From: Molossus alvarezi
Lineage: Eukaryota; Chordata; Mammalia; Chiroptera; Molossidae
Reading direction: 5' to 3'
Assembly (NCBI GenBank): GCA_037176705.1
Contig: JBAWUJ010000040.1
Span: forward strand, 1,426,001 to 1,490,000
Length of the DNA stretch: 64,000 nt
Below the pieces are notes generated by a model. The model saw only the letters and a list, made by a program, of their open reading frames with translations, searched no databases and was not told the origin of the DNA. The position numbers and the translations under genes are program-made. Shown here one piece after another: positions 37,568 through 50,000 of the stretch (the stretch's first letter is position 1; the number at the start of each line of letters is the position of its first letter).

Positions 37568-40500
37568 TATCTAGTTCATTTAATGGAACACTAAGTAGAT
37601 CCTTCCAAAGAACACTAAGTAGTAACTTCCATGTACACTAGCTAGTTTATTCCAGGATCACTAGCTAGTTTTTTTCCATGGAACAATAAGTAGTTCCTTC
37701 CATGGAGCACTAGCTAGTACCTTTCATGGAACACTGAGTAGTTCCTTCTATTGAACAGGATACACTATAGAGATCCTGGCATGGAACACTATGTAGTTCC
37801 ATTACTGGAACACTACATAGTTCCTTCCATGGAACACTAGCTGGTTTTTTCCATGGAACAATAAGTAGTGCCCTCCATGGCACATTAGCTTGCTCCTTCC
37901 AAGAAACAGTAGCTAGTTCCTTCCATGAAACAATAAGTAGTTCCTTCCATAGAACACTAACTAGTTCCTTTAATGGAATACAAGCTAATTCCTTCCATTG
38001 AACAACAATGAGTTCCTTCCATGTAACACTAAGTAGTTCCCGCCATGGAACACCATCTAGTTCTTTCCATAGAACAATATGTAGTCCCTTCCATGGAACA
38101 CTAAGTGGTTTCCTCCATGGAACACTAAGTAGTTCCTTCATTGGAACACTAAATACATCCTTCCATGGAACACTAAAAGTTCCTTCTATGGAACACTTAG
38201 TAATCGCTTCCATGGAACACTAGCTTGTTTTTTTCATGGACCGCTAAATATATCCTTCCATGGAACACTAACTTGTTCCTCCATGGAACGCTAGCTAATT
38301 TTTTCCATGAAACACTACCAAGTTCTTTCCATGGAGTACTAAGTAGTTTCATCCATCGAACACTAAGTAGTTCTTTCCATGGAACACTCGCTAGTTTCTT
38401 CCATGGAACACTAAATAATTCCTTCTATGGACCTCTAGCTAGTTCCTTTTATGGAACACTAAGTAGTTCCTTCCATGGAACACTAAGTATTTTATTCAAT
38501 GGAAAACTAAATAGTTCCTTCCATGGAACACTAAGTAGTTTCTTCCATGGAACACTAGCTAGTTCCTTCATGGAACAGTAAGTCGTTCCTCTCATGGAAT
38601 ACTAAGTAGTTCCTTCAATGGAAAACTACCGAGTTCTTTCCATGGAACACTAGCTAGTTCACTTCATGGAGAACTAAGGAATTCCTTTTATGGAACACTA
38701 AGAAGTTCCTCCCATGGAACACTAGCTAGATCCTTCCATGGAACACTAAGTACTTTTTTTCCATGGAACACTAAGTACTTCCGTCCATGAAACACTAGTG
38801 AGTTCATTTCATGGGGCTCTAAGTAGTTTCTTCCATGGAATACTAAGTACTTCCTTTCATGGAACACTAGTTAGTTCATTCCATGGAAGACTAAGTATTA
38901 CCTTCCATGAAACACTAAGTAGTTCCAACCATGGAACATTAGCTACCTCCTTCCATGAAACACAAGGTAGTTCCTTCCATGAGACACTATCTAGATTTTG
39001 CCATGGAACACTAAGTATTTCCATCCATGTAAAACTAGCTGGTTCTTCCAATGGAACATTAAGTAGTGCCCTCCATGGCACATTAGCTAGTTTTTTTTTT
39101 TTCAAAGAAACAGTAGCTAGTTCCTTCCATGGAACAATAAGTAGTTCCTTCCTTGGAACACTAGTTCCTTCAATGGAACACAAGCTAGTTCCTTCCACTG
39201 AACACCAAGTTGTTCCTTCCATGGAACACTAAGTAGTTATTTTTATGAAACACTAAGTAGTTTCTTTCATGAAACACTAACTAGTTCCTTCCATGCAACA
39301 CTAGCTAGTTCCTTCCATGTAACACTAGCTATTTCTTCCAATGAACACTAGCTAGTTTCTTCCATGGAACACTAGCTAGCTCCTTCCATATAACACTAAC
39401 TAGTTCTTTCATGGAACACAAACTAGTTTCTGCAGCGGAGCAGTAATTAGTTTGTTCCATAGAAGACTTTCTAGTTCCTTCCATGAAACACTAGATATTT
39501 TCTTCCATGGAACACTAAGTAGTTCCTTCCATTCAACACTAATTAGTTCCTACAATGAAACACTAAGTAGTTCCTTCCATGAAACACTAAGTAGTTCCTT
39601 CAATGTCACACAAGCTGGTTTCTTTCATGAAAAACTAGCTGGTTTCTTCCATAAAACACTAGCTGTTTCCTTCCATTGAACACCAAGTAGTTCCTTCCAT
39701 GAAACACTAAGTAGTTCCTTACATGGAATACTAGCTAGTTTCTTCCATGAAACACTAGCTATTTTTTTCCATGGAACACTAGCTAGTTTCTTCCATGGAA
39801 CACAAGTTAATTCCTTCCATGTTACACTAGCTAGTTCCTTCATGGAACACTAATGAGTTTTTTTCATGCAGCAGTAAGTACTTCCTTCCATAGAACACTA
39901 AGTAGTTCCTCCCATGGAACACTAAGTAATTCCTTCCATGAACACTAAGTATTTCCTTCCATGAACACTATGTAGTTCTATCCATAGAATACTACCTAAA
40001 TCTTTTTATGAAATACGAAGTAGTCCCTTCCATGGAACACTCGCTAGTTTCTTTCATTGTACAATAACTAAATCCCTCTATTAGACACTAACAAGTTCCT
40101 TCCATGGAACACTAGGTAGTTCCTTTTATGGAACACTAACTAGATCCTTATATGGAACACTAAGTAGTTTCTGTTTTGGAACACTAAGTCTTTCCTTCTT
40201 TGGAACACTAGCTAGTTCCTTCCATGGAACAGTAGCTATTTCCTTTCATGGAATACTAAGTAGTTTCTTCCATGAAACACTAAGTAGTTCCTTCCATAGA
40301 ACACTCGCTAGTTCTAGCTTGTTCCTTCCATGGGACACTAGCTAGTTACATTCGCAGAACTCTGGCTAGGTCCTTTTATGGTAAACTACGTAGTTCATTT
40401 CATGGAACACTACATAGTTACGTCCATGGGACACTAGCTAGTTCCTTCCATGAAACACTAAATAGTTCTTTCAATGGTACAGTAGCTGTTTCCTTAATGG

Positions 40501-40998
40501 AACACTAGTTATTTCCTTTTATGGAAAATTAGCTAGTTCCTTCCATGGAACACTCAGTAGTTCCTTTTTTGTAACACTAGGTAGTTTCTTCCATAAAACT
40601 ATAACTAGTTTCTTCCTTGGAACACTAAGTAGATCCATCCAAGGAACACTAGCTAGTTTTTGTATTGAACACTAGCTAGTTCCTTCTATGGAACATTAGC
40701 TAGTTCCTTCCATGAAACACTAAGTTCATTTTTTCATGGAATACTAAGTAGTTCCTTACATGTACACTATGTAGTTCTTTTCATGGATCACTAGTTACTT
40801 TCTTCCATCAAACACTGGTAGTTCCTTCCATGGAACACTAAGTAGTTTCTTCCATGGAACACTAGATAGTTCTTTCCACAAACACTAAGTAGTTCCATGC
40901 ATGAAACACTAAGTAGTTCCTTCCATTGAACACTATCTAGTTTCTTTCATGAAACACTAGCTAGTTCTTTCCACGGAACACTAAATAGTTCCCACTAT
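37568..40998 (+). repeat. 24-bp satellite array, '+' segment (B4)
   Basis: About 3.4 kb of units. It begins with the TTCCAGGATCACTAGC landmark near 37.65 kb, shared with 21-34 kb, and later becomes more regular; 38.2-39.2 kb gives long octapeptide frames on both strands. A T-rich expansion lies near 39.09 kb, and a short CTAG-CTAG unit near 40.31 kb. No gene seen. Confidence 0.95.
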
Positions 40999-41012
40999 AA
41001 AACACTACTTAG
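40999..41012. repeat. L1 copy 5 target-site duplication, left copy
   Basis: AAAACACTACTTAG, matching 47020-47033 (AAAACACTAGTTAG) at 13 of 14 positions. The nick site would read CTAT/AAAACAC. Confidence 0.85.
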
Positions 41013-41991
41013 AGGAGAAAGAAAATGGCGGCGAAGTGAATGCAGGGACCCAGACCGTCTCCCAAGACCAAACTGGATTTACAAGGAAAACAAAGGCAAA
41101 CCTTCAGGAAAGGGCAGAGGAAGGACACCTTGGAGGACCACTTAACCAGAAACACCCACTCAGTCCTGGAAGGCTTGTGAGGACGGGAGAGGGGACCGAG
41201 AGCCCAGGGTCCGCAGCGGACTGGGCAGGGGCCAGGGAACTAGAGGGGAAGTTAATTCCACCACCTTTCTTCCCACCGTGCACGGCCCTGGAAACTCTGT
41301 AGCTGGCTAGGCTAGGCTCTCCGCTGAAGCCGCACAGACTCCTGGCCCCCAGGGAACTGGGCGGGACCAGGGAACTCGGAGGAACCGGGGAACTAGGCGG
41401 AAAGTTAATTCTACCGCCTCCCTCCCCGCTGTGCACGGCCTGGAAACCCTGTAGCCCCTGAAGCCGCACAGACTGGCAGACCCCAGGCAACTCCGTGGGA
41501 CCGGGGAACGCGGTGAAAAGTTAATTCTACCGCCTCCCTCCCCGCCGTGCACGGCCTGGAAACCCTGTAGCCCCTGAAGCCGCACAGACTCGCAGACCCC
41601 AGGCAACTCGGTGGGACCGGGGAACGCGGTGGAAAGTGAACTCTACTGTCTCCCTTCCCACCGTGCACGGCCCTGGAAACTTTGTAGCGGGCTAAACTCT
41701 CCGCTGAAGCTGCACAGACTCCTGGACCCCAGGGAACTGGGCAGGACCAGGGAACTGGCGGGAAATTATTCCCTCCGCCTCCCTTGCCACCCTGCATGGG
41801 TCCTCCCAACGCTATAGCCTGCTAAACTCCCCGCTGGAGCCACACAGACACCCGGAGAACAGGGGACTTGGCGGGATTAAAGTGGGTCCTCCCTGGTGCA
41901 TCCAAACCCAGGAGAGGGAGCCACAAACAGCAAAACACCACCACCCACTGGGAAAACTTGGCAGACTCCAAAGCCCACTGTGATAACGAAA
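41013..41991 (+). promoter_or_regulatory. L1 copy 5 5' UTR with five tandem monomers
   Basis: Starts at AGGAGAAAGAAAATGGCGGCG; AAAATGGCGGC (41022-41032) is a YY1-type initiator-positioning motif. The phrase CGCACAGACT or a close variant recurs at 41331, 41465, 41581, 41711 and 41841 (spacings 134, 116, 130 and 130 bp), each within similar text (GTGCACGG, CCTGGAAAC, CAGGGAACT). Two central units starting at 41401 and 41517 are 116 bp and nearly identical. The design parallels mouse L1 monomeric promoters, though the sequence is different. GC-rich open frames across it are not genes. Confidence 0.82.
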
Positions 41992-42894
41992 ATGGTGAGA
42001 AACAGAAACAAAAGCCAAATGAAAGATCAAGAGACCTCTACAGAAGATGAAATAAATGAGGTGCAGTTAAGCAAGTTAACAGAACTAGAATTTAGAGCCA
42101 TGATGTTGCGGAAGCTCAACAGCATGTGTAAGGACATGAGCAACATGAGTAAAGATATAGAAATGTTGAAAATAAACCATCTGGAAATGAAAAACCAACA
42201 GGAAGAAATGAAGAATGACATATCAGAAATGAAAAACACACTGGAAGGTCTAAAAAGCAGAGTAGGGGAAGCTGAGGACAGGATCAGTGAATTAGAAGAC
42301 AGGCTAGAAGAAATCAACCAATCAGAAAACCAAAAGGAAAAAAAGATTTAAAAACAAGAAGAGAGCTTAAGAGAATTGTGGGACAACTGGAAACGTAATA
42401 ATATTCGTATCATAGGAGTCCCTGAAGAAGAAGAAAGTAAGCGAGGGCTAGAGAATATATTCAAAGAAATAGTGACAGAAAACTTCGCTAATTTGATGAA
42501 GGAAGAAGGCATTCAAGTTCAAGAAGCTCAGAGAGCCCCAAGTAAGAAGAACCCAAACAGGCCCACACCAAGACACATAGTAATCAAACTGCCAAAAATT
42601 CAAGACAAAGAGAGAATCCTAAAAGCAGCAAGAGATAAGCAACAGGTTACCTACAAAGGAAACCCCATAAGGCTCTCAGCTGACTTCTCACAAGAAACAT
42701 TACAGGCTCGAAGGGAATGGCATGAAGTAATCAAGGTCATGAAAAACAAGGATATGAATCCAAGACTACTCTACCCAGCAAGGCTATCGTTCAAAATAGA
42801 AGGCCAAATAAAGAGCTTCCCAGACAAAAGAAGGCTAAGGGAGTACATTAGCACCAAACCAGCACTGCAAGAAATGTTAAAAGGACTGCTGTAA
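41992..42894 (+). pseudogene. L1 copy 5 ORF1 with one internal stop
   Basis: ORF1p frame of 300 codons from MVRNRNKSQ (41992) to KGLL-stop (42892-42894), with a single TAA at 42349-42351. In copy 1 the same codon is AAA (KKIKKQEE), and the change makes it KKI-stop-KQEE. The stop lies at the end of the coiled coil, just before the RRM (RELWDNWKRNNIRIIGVP). The RRM (PRHIVIKLPKIQDKERILKAAR) and C-terminal domain (YKGNPIRLSADFSQETLQAR) are otherwise open. Copy 6 carries the identical stop, so it was probably already in a shared parent. An in-frame ATG at 41896 upstream is not supported as the start. Confidence 0.93.
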
Positions 42895-42939
42895 TTACCA
42901 GGAGAAATGGGAAGAAAAATAGAACCACACTAAACAAAA

Positions 42940-45900
42940 ATGGCAATAAATAAGTACATATCAATAACCACCTTAAATGTAAATGGACTGAATGCTCCCA
43001 TAAAAAGACACAGAGTAGCTGATTGGATAAGAAAGCAAGACTCATCTATATGCTGTTTACAAGAAACCCACCTCACAACAAAAGACTCACATAGATTGAA
43101 AGTGAAGCGATGGAAAAAAATCTTTCAAGCAAATGGAAAAGAAAAAAAAGCTGGGGTAGCAATACTGATATCTGATAAAATAGACTTCAGATTGAAGGCC
43201 ATAACTAGAGACAAAGAAGCCCACTACATAATATTGAAAAGATCTATCCAACAGGATGATATAACCTTGATAAACATATATGCACCCAATATAGGAGCAC
43301 CAAAATATATTAAAAATCTTCTGGAGGACTTCCAAGGAGAAATCGATAGCAATACAATCATAACAGGGGACTTCAACACCCCGCTCACATCACTGGATAG
43401 ATCCTCTAGACAAAAAATTAACAAGGAAACAGAGACTCTAAATGAAGCACTAGACCAAATGGATTTAATAGATATCTACAGAGAACTACACCCCAAAACT
43501 ACAGAATTCACATTCTTCTCAAGTGCACATGGGACATTCTCAAAGATAGACCACATGTTAGGGCACAAACTAAGTCTCTACAAGTTCAAGAAGATTGAAA
43601 TTATAACAAGCATCTTCTCAGACCACAATGGTATGTAACTAGAAATCAATTGCAAGAAGAACATGCAAAGACATTTTAACACATGGAAGCTAAATAGAAT
43701 GTTATTAAACAATGAATGGGTCACCGAGGAAATCAAGGAAGAAATCAAAAACTTCCTGGAAACCAATGAAAATGAGGACACAACAATACAAAATCTATGG
43801 GATGCAGCAAAAGCAGTTCTGAGAGGGAAGTTTATAGCACTACAGGCCTACCTCAAAAAAGAAGAAAAATCTCTAATAGACTACCTAACCTCACAACTTA
43901 AAGAACTAGAGAGTAAACAAAAAGAAAACCCCAGAGCAAGTAGAAGAAAGGAAATAGTAAGGATCAGAGCAGAAATAAACGACATAGAGACCAAAAAAAC
44001 AATCCAGAGGACCAATAAAACAAAGAGCTGGTTTTTCGAAAAGATAAATAAGATTGATGGACCCTTAGCTAGACTCACCAAGAAACAAAGAGAGAGAACC
44101 CAAATACATAAAATCAGAAATGAAACAGGAGAGATAACAACTGACCCTACAGAAATACAAAAGATCGTTAACAACTACTATGAAAAATTATACGGCAACA
44201 AATTCGAAAATCTAGGCGAAATGGACAAATTTCTAGAAACACATAGTCTCCCAAAATTGGATCAGATAGAGATTGGAAACTTGAACAGACCAATAACAAC
44301 AGAAGAAATTGAAGATGTAATCAAGACTCTTCCAGCAAACAAAAGCCCAGGCCCGGATGGCTTCACAGGGGAGTTTTACCGAACATTCAAAGAAGAACTA
44401 ATACCCATTCTCCTCAAACTATTTCAAAAAATTCAAGAAGAAGGAAGACTTCCAAACTCGTTTTATGAAGCCAGCATAACTCTAATTCCAAAACCAGAAA
44501 AAGACACAACAAAGAAAGAAAACTACAGGCCAATATCCCTGATGAACATAGATGCCAAAATCCTGAACAAAATACTAGCAAATCGAATCCAGCAATACAC
44601 CAGAAAAATTATCCACCATGACCAGGTGGGATTCATCCCAGGGATGCAAGGCTGGTACAATATTCGCAAATCCATAAATGTGATACACCACATAAATAAA
44701 TGGAAGAATAAAAACCACATGATCATATCAATAGATGCTGAAAAAGCCTTTGACAAAATCCAGCATCCATTTCTGATAAAAATGCTCAGCAGTGTGGGAA
44801 TAGAGGGATCATATCTCGACATAATAAAGGCCATATATGAAAGACCTACAGCCAACATCATACTCAATGGGCAAAAACTAAAAGCATTTCCCTTAAGACA
44901 GGAACAAGGCAAGGATGCCCACTTTCGCCACTCCTATTTAACATAGTACTGGAAGTCTTAGCCACAGCAATCAGACATGAAGAAAAAATAAAAGGGATCC
45001 AAATTGGAAAGGAGGAAGTGAAATTGTCATTATTTGCAGATGACATGATACTGTACATAGAAAACCCCAAAGACTCCACCAAAAGCTTACTAGACTTAAT
45101 AAATGAATTTGGCAAAGTAGCAGGATACAAAATTAACGTCAAGAAATCGAGGGCATTCTTATACACCAATGATGAACTCACAGAAAGAGAAACTAAGCAA
45201 ACAATCCCATTTACCATTGCGGCAAAAAAATTAAGATACCTAGGAATAAACTTAACCAAAGAGATAAAGGACCTATTCGCAGAAAACTACAGGTCTTTGA
45301 AAAAAGAAATAGAGCAAGATGTAAAAAAGTGGAAGAACATACCCTGTTCATGGATTGGGAGAATTAACATCATTAAAATGTCCATATTACCCAAAGCAAT
45401 CTATAGATTCAACGCAATCCCCATCAAAATACCAACAGCATACTTCAAAGAATTAGAACAATTACTTCAAAAGTTCATATGGAACCAAAAAAGGCCTCGA
45501 ATAGCCACAGCAATCTTGAAAAGGAAGAACAAAGTTGGAGGGATCAAAATACCAGATTTCAGGTTATACTACAAAGCCACCATAATCAAAACAGCCTGGT
45601 ACTGGCACAAGAACAGGTATATAGAACAGTGGAACAGAATACAGAACCCAGAAATGGACCCTAGACAATATGCTCAATTAATATTTGACAAAGGTGGCAA
45701 GAGCATTCAGTGGAGTAAGGACAGCCTCTTTAATAAATGGTGCTGGGAAAATTGGACAGCTACTTGCCGAAAAATGAAACTAGACCATCAACTTACACCC
45801 TACACCAAAATAAACTCAAAATGGATAAAAGACTTAAATGTAACTCATGAATCCATAAAAATCCTAGAGGAGACTGTGGGCAACAAAATATCAGACATCA

Positions 45901-46763
45901 TACGCAGCAGAATTTTTACTGACACATCACCTAAGGCAATAGAAACAAAGGAGCAAATGAACACATGGGACTACATCAAACTCAAAAGCTTCTGCACAGC
46001 GAAAGATACAATCATCAAAACGGAAAGGCTACCCACTGTATGGGAGAGCATAATTTCCAATGATATATCAGATAAGGGGTTAATTTCCAATACATATAGA
46101 GTGCTCATACAACTCCACAAAAGGAAGACAAAGAATCCAATTAAAAAATGGGCAGAGGAACTAAATAGACACCTCTCCAAACAGGACATACAAATGGCTA
46201 AGAGACATATGAAGAAATGTTCATCATCACTAATCATCAGAGAGATGCAAATCAAAACAACAATGAGGTATCACCTCACACCTGTCAGAATGGCCGCCAT
46301 CAACAAATCATCAAGCAACAAGTGTTGGCGAGGGTGTGGAGAAAGGGGGACTCTAGTACACTGTTGGTGGGAATGCAGACTGGTGCAGCCACTATGGAAA
46401 ACAATATGGTGTCACCTCAAAAAATTAAAAATTGAACTCCCATTTGACCCAGTGATCCCACTTCTAGGAATATACCCTAAGAAGCCTGAAACACCAATCA
46501 GAAAGAATATATGTACCCCCATCTTTGTAGCAGCACTATTTACAATCGCTAAGATCTGGAAACAGCCCAAGTGCCCATCAGTAGACGAATGGATTTAAAA
46601 GCTGTGGTACATATACACAATGGAGTACTACGCAGCGGTAAGAAAGAAAGATCTCTTATCCTTTGAGACTACATGGAGGGACCTGGAAAGTATCATCCTA
46701 AGTGAAACAAGCCAAGCAGAGAAAGACGAATTTCATATGATCTCACTGATTTCTGGAATATAA
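42940..46763 (+). pseudogene. L1 copy 5 ORF2 with two stops and one frameshift
   Basis: Nearly complete ORF2p relic, 1,274 codons when the one missing base is allowed for, the normal L1 size. The endonuclease domain ([37 protein letters not shown]) ends in a TAA at 43636-43638, where the other copies have lysine. The reverse transcriptase continues ([26 protein letters not shown]) to a 1-nt loss near 44896. It resumes in another frame with the active site FADD at 45033-45044, the C-terminal domain and the knuckle [19 protein letters not shown] second TAA lies at 46596-46598 (DEWI-stop), and the frame then runs to the natural stop at 46761-46763. No function is expected. Confidence 0.94.
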
Positions 46764-46969
46764 TGAACATAACAGTTTGAGGACAATCCCCTAAGGAGTG
46801 GGGAGCTGAGAGAGGGATGAACAACAGAACTTAAATGCATGTAGGCATGAACAGTGGACATGGACAACAATCAGGGGAATGGGCAGGGAGGGAAGGGGGA
46901 GGGGGTAATCAGTGGGAAAAAAAGGAGAATCATTTGTAACAAAAATTAATCAATAAAAAAATAAAAATA

Positions 46970-47019
<50 letters not shown>
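46764..47019 (+). other. L1 copy 5 3' UTR, poly-A signal and tail
   Basis: Contains a G-rich tract at 46881-46905 with five runs of three or more G, a possible G-quadruplex of the kind known in L1 3' UTRs. AATAAA is at 46952-46957, and the tail is made of TAAA repeats. Confidence 0.85.
46971..47019 (+). repeat. (TAAA)n microsatellite, L1 copy 5 tail
   Basis: About twelve uninterrupted TAAA repeats forming the 3' tail of copy 5, ending at its right target-site duplication. Confidence 0.95.
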
Positions 47020-47021
<2 letters not shown>

Positions 47022-47033
47022 AACACTAGTTAG
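47020..47033. repeat. L1 copy 5 target-site duplication, right copy
   Basis: AAAACACTAGTTAG, one mismatch from 40999-41012. The first A could belong to the tail. Confidence 0.82.
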
Positions 47034-50000
47034 TTCCTTCAATGGAATTTTAGCTAGTTGCTTCCATGGAACACAAAGTAGTTTCTTCCATAGAACACTA
47101 TGTATTTTTTTCCACGGAACACTAGCAACTTTATTCCATGGACCACTAAGTATTTTCTTCCATAAAACACTAAGAATTTCCAACCAAGGAACACCAGCTA
47201 CTTGCTTCCATGGAACACTAATTAGTTATTTCCATGGAACAATAACTTGTTCCTTCCATGGAACACTAGCTAGTTCCTTCCATGGTACATTAACTAGTTT
47301 TTTTCATGGAACATTAAGTAGTTTCTTCCCTGGAACATTAGCTAGTTCCTTCCATGAAAAACGGGCTAGTATTTTTTAATGGAACACTAGATAGTTACTT
47401 TCATGAATCATGAGCTAGCTCATTCAATGGAATACTAGCAAGTATCTTTTATGTAACACAATGTAGTTCGCTCCCTGGAACACTAGCAATTTTCTTCTCT
47501 GGAACACGAATTAGTTTATTCCCTGAAACACTAACTAGTTCCTTTTTTAAAACACTAGCTAGTTCCTTCCATGGGTTATTAAGTAGTTACTTCAATGTAA
47601 TCCTAAGCATTTTTTTCATAAAAAACTAACTAGTTCCTTCCATGGAAGACTAGCTAGTTCCCTCCATTGAACACTAAGTCGTTCCTTCCATGGAACACCA
47701 AGTAGTTCATTCCATGGAACACTATCTAGTTCTTTTTATGGATCACTAGCTAATTCTGTCCATGGAAAACTAAGTATTTTCTTCCATGGAACACTAACTA
47801 GTTTCTTCCATGGAACACTAATAGTTCCTTAAATGAAACACTAAGTAGTACTTTCCATGAAACACTAAGTAGTTCCTTCTGTGGCACACGAGTTGGTTTC
47901 TTCCATAAAAAAAATATCTGGTTTCTTCCATGAAACACTAGCTGTTTCCTTCCATGGAACACCAACTAGTTCCTTCCATGAAACACTAAGTAGTTCCTTC
48001 CATAAAACACTAGCTAGTTCCGTCCATGGAACACAAGTTAGTTCTTCCCATAGAACACTAGTTAGTTCTCTCCATGGAACACTAGCTACATTTTTCCATA
48101 AAACACTAGCTAGATTCTTCCATGGAACACAAGCTAGTTCTTCACATGTTACACTAGATAGTTTCTACATGGAACACTAATTAGTTCCTTTCATGGAGCA
48201 GTAATTAGTTCCTTCCTGGAACAATAACTAGTTCCTCCCATGGAACACTATCTAGTTCTATCCATAGAACACTATCTAGTTCCTTCCTTGGAACACTAAG
48301 TCGTCTCTTCCATGTAACACAAAGTAGTTCCATCCATGAAACTCTAGGTAGTTCGTCCATGGAACACTAGTTTTTTTGTCCATGGAATATTAAGTAGTTC
48401 CTTCCAAGGAACACTAGCTAGTTCCTTCCATGGAACACTAAGTAGTTCCTTCCATGAAATACTAAGAAGTTCCTTCTATAAAATAATACGTAGTTTCTTC
48501 CATGGAACACTAGTAGTCCTTTCATGGAACACTAAGTAGTTCCTTCCATTGAACACTAAGTAGTCCCTTCCATGGAACACTAGTTACTTTCTTCGATGGA
48601 ACACTAAGTCGTTCCATTCATGAATCACTAAGTAGTTCCTTTAATGGAACACAAGCTATATTTTTTTAAGGAACACCAAGTAGTTCCTTCCATGGAACAC
48701 TAGCTAGTTCTACCTAGTTCCTTCCATGGAACACTAAGTAGGTTTTTCCTTGGAACAATATTTAGTTCCTTCGATGGAACAGTAGCTAGTTTTTCCATGG
48801 AAAACTAAATATTTTCTTCCATGCAACACTAAGTAATTTCTTTCATGGCACTCTAGCTAGTTCCTTCCCTGAAACACTAGCTGGCTCCTTTCCTAGAACA
48901 CTAACTAGTTCCTACTTTGGAACACTAAGTATTTTGTTCCCTGGAACACAAGAAAGTTCCTTCTATGGAACACTAGCTAATTCCTTCCATGGAACACTAG
49001 TGTTTTTTTCCATGGAAAAATAAGTAGTTTCTTCTCTGAAACAATAAGTAGTTTCTTTTCTGAAACACCAGTTAGTTCTTCAATGGAATACTAGCTAGTT
49101 TATTCCATGGAATACTAACTATTTTCTTCTATGGGACACTAACTAGTTTCTTGCATGGAACACTAGCTAGTTTCTTCAATGAAACACTAGCTAGTTTATT
49201 CCATGGAACACTAACTATTTTCTTCTATGGAACACTAAATAGTTTCTTGCGTGGAACACTAGCTAGTTTATTCAATGGAACACTAGCAGGTTCCTTCCAT
49301 GGAACACTAAGTAGTTCCTTCCATGAAATACTAAGAAGTTCCTTCCATAAAACAATACGTAGTTTCTTCCATGGAACACTAGTAGTCCTTTCATGGAACA
49401 CTAAGTAATTCCTTCCATGAAGCACTGGATAGTTTTTTCCAGGAAACACTAACTACTTTCTTCTTTGGAACACTAACTACTTCATTCAATGAAACACCAG
49501 CTAGTTCTTCCATGGAACACTAGCCAGTTCTTTTCATGGACCACTAATTGTTTTTTTCCCTAAACACTAAGCAGTCCCTTCCATGGAACACTAGCTAGTT
49601 CAATTTATGAAACATTAGCTAGTTCCTTCTATGTAACAGCAAGTAGTTCCTTCCATGATACACTGAGTAGTTCCTCACATGGAACACTAGCTACTTGCTT
49701 CCATGGAACACTAGCTACTTACTTCCGTGGATTTCTAGCTAGTTCCTTCCATGGAAAAAGTACAAGGTCTTTCCATGAAACACTAAGTAGCTTCTTCCAT
49801 GGAACACTAGTTAGTTTCATCAATGAATCACTAGCTAGTTCCTTCCATGGAAAACTAAGTAGTTATTTCCATGGAACACTACTACTTCCTTCCATGGAAG
49901 AACAAGTAGTTGCTTCCATGGAACACTAAATAGTTCCATCAATGGTACACTAGCTAGTTTCTTCCATGGAACACTAGCTAGTTCCTTCCATGGAACACTA

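Larger units (their letters stand above)
41013..47019 (+). mobile_element. L1 copy 5: full-length LINE-1 with monomeric promoter, disabled
   Basis: Complete 6.0-kb LINE-1 on the plus strand with its own target-site duplication. It has a 5' UTR with five tandem monomers, ORF1 (one nonsense codon), a 45-nt spacer, ORF2 (two nonsense codons and one frameshift), a 3' UTR with a G-rich tract and AATAAA, and a (TAAA)n tail. It is the only L1 in the window in plus orientation. Few lesions and a 13/14 duplication suggest moderate age. It is closest to copies 1 and 6. Confidence 0.95.

Noticed and set aside
38008..39232. Long open frames on both strands encoding octapeptide repeats (FHGTLSSS-like and VPWKELAS-like), here and throughout the array
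   Set aside because: A 24-bp period is eight codons, so any unit lacking a stop in one frame stays open for many units. The frames end at random unit variants, occur on both strands, and have no start context or conserved ends.
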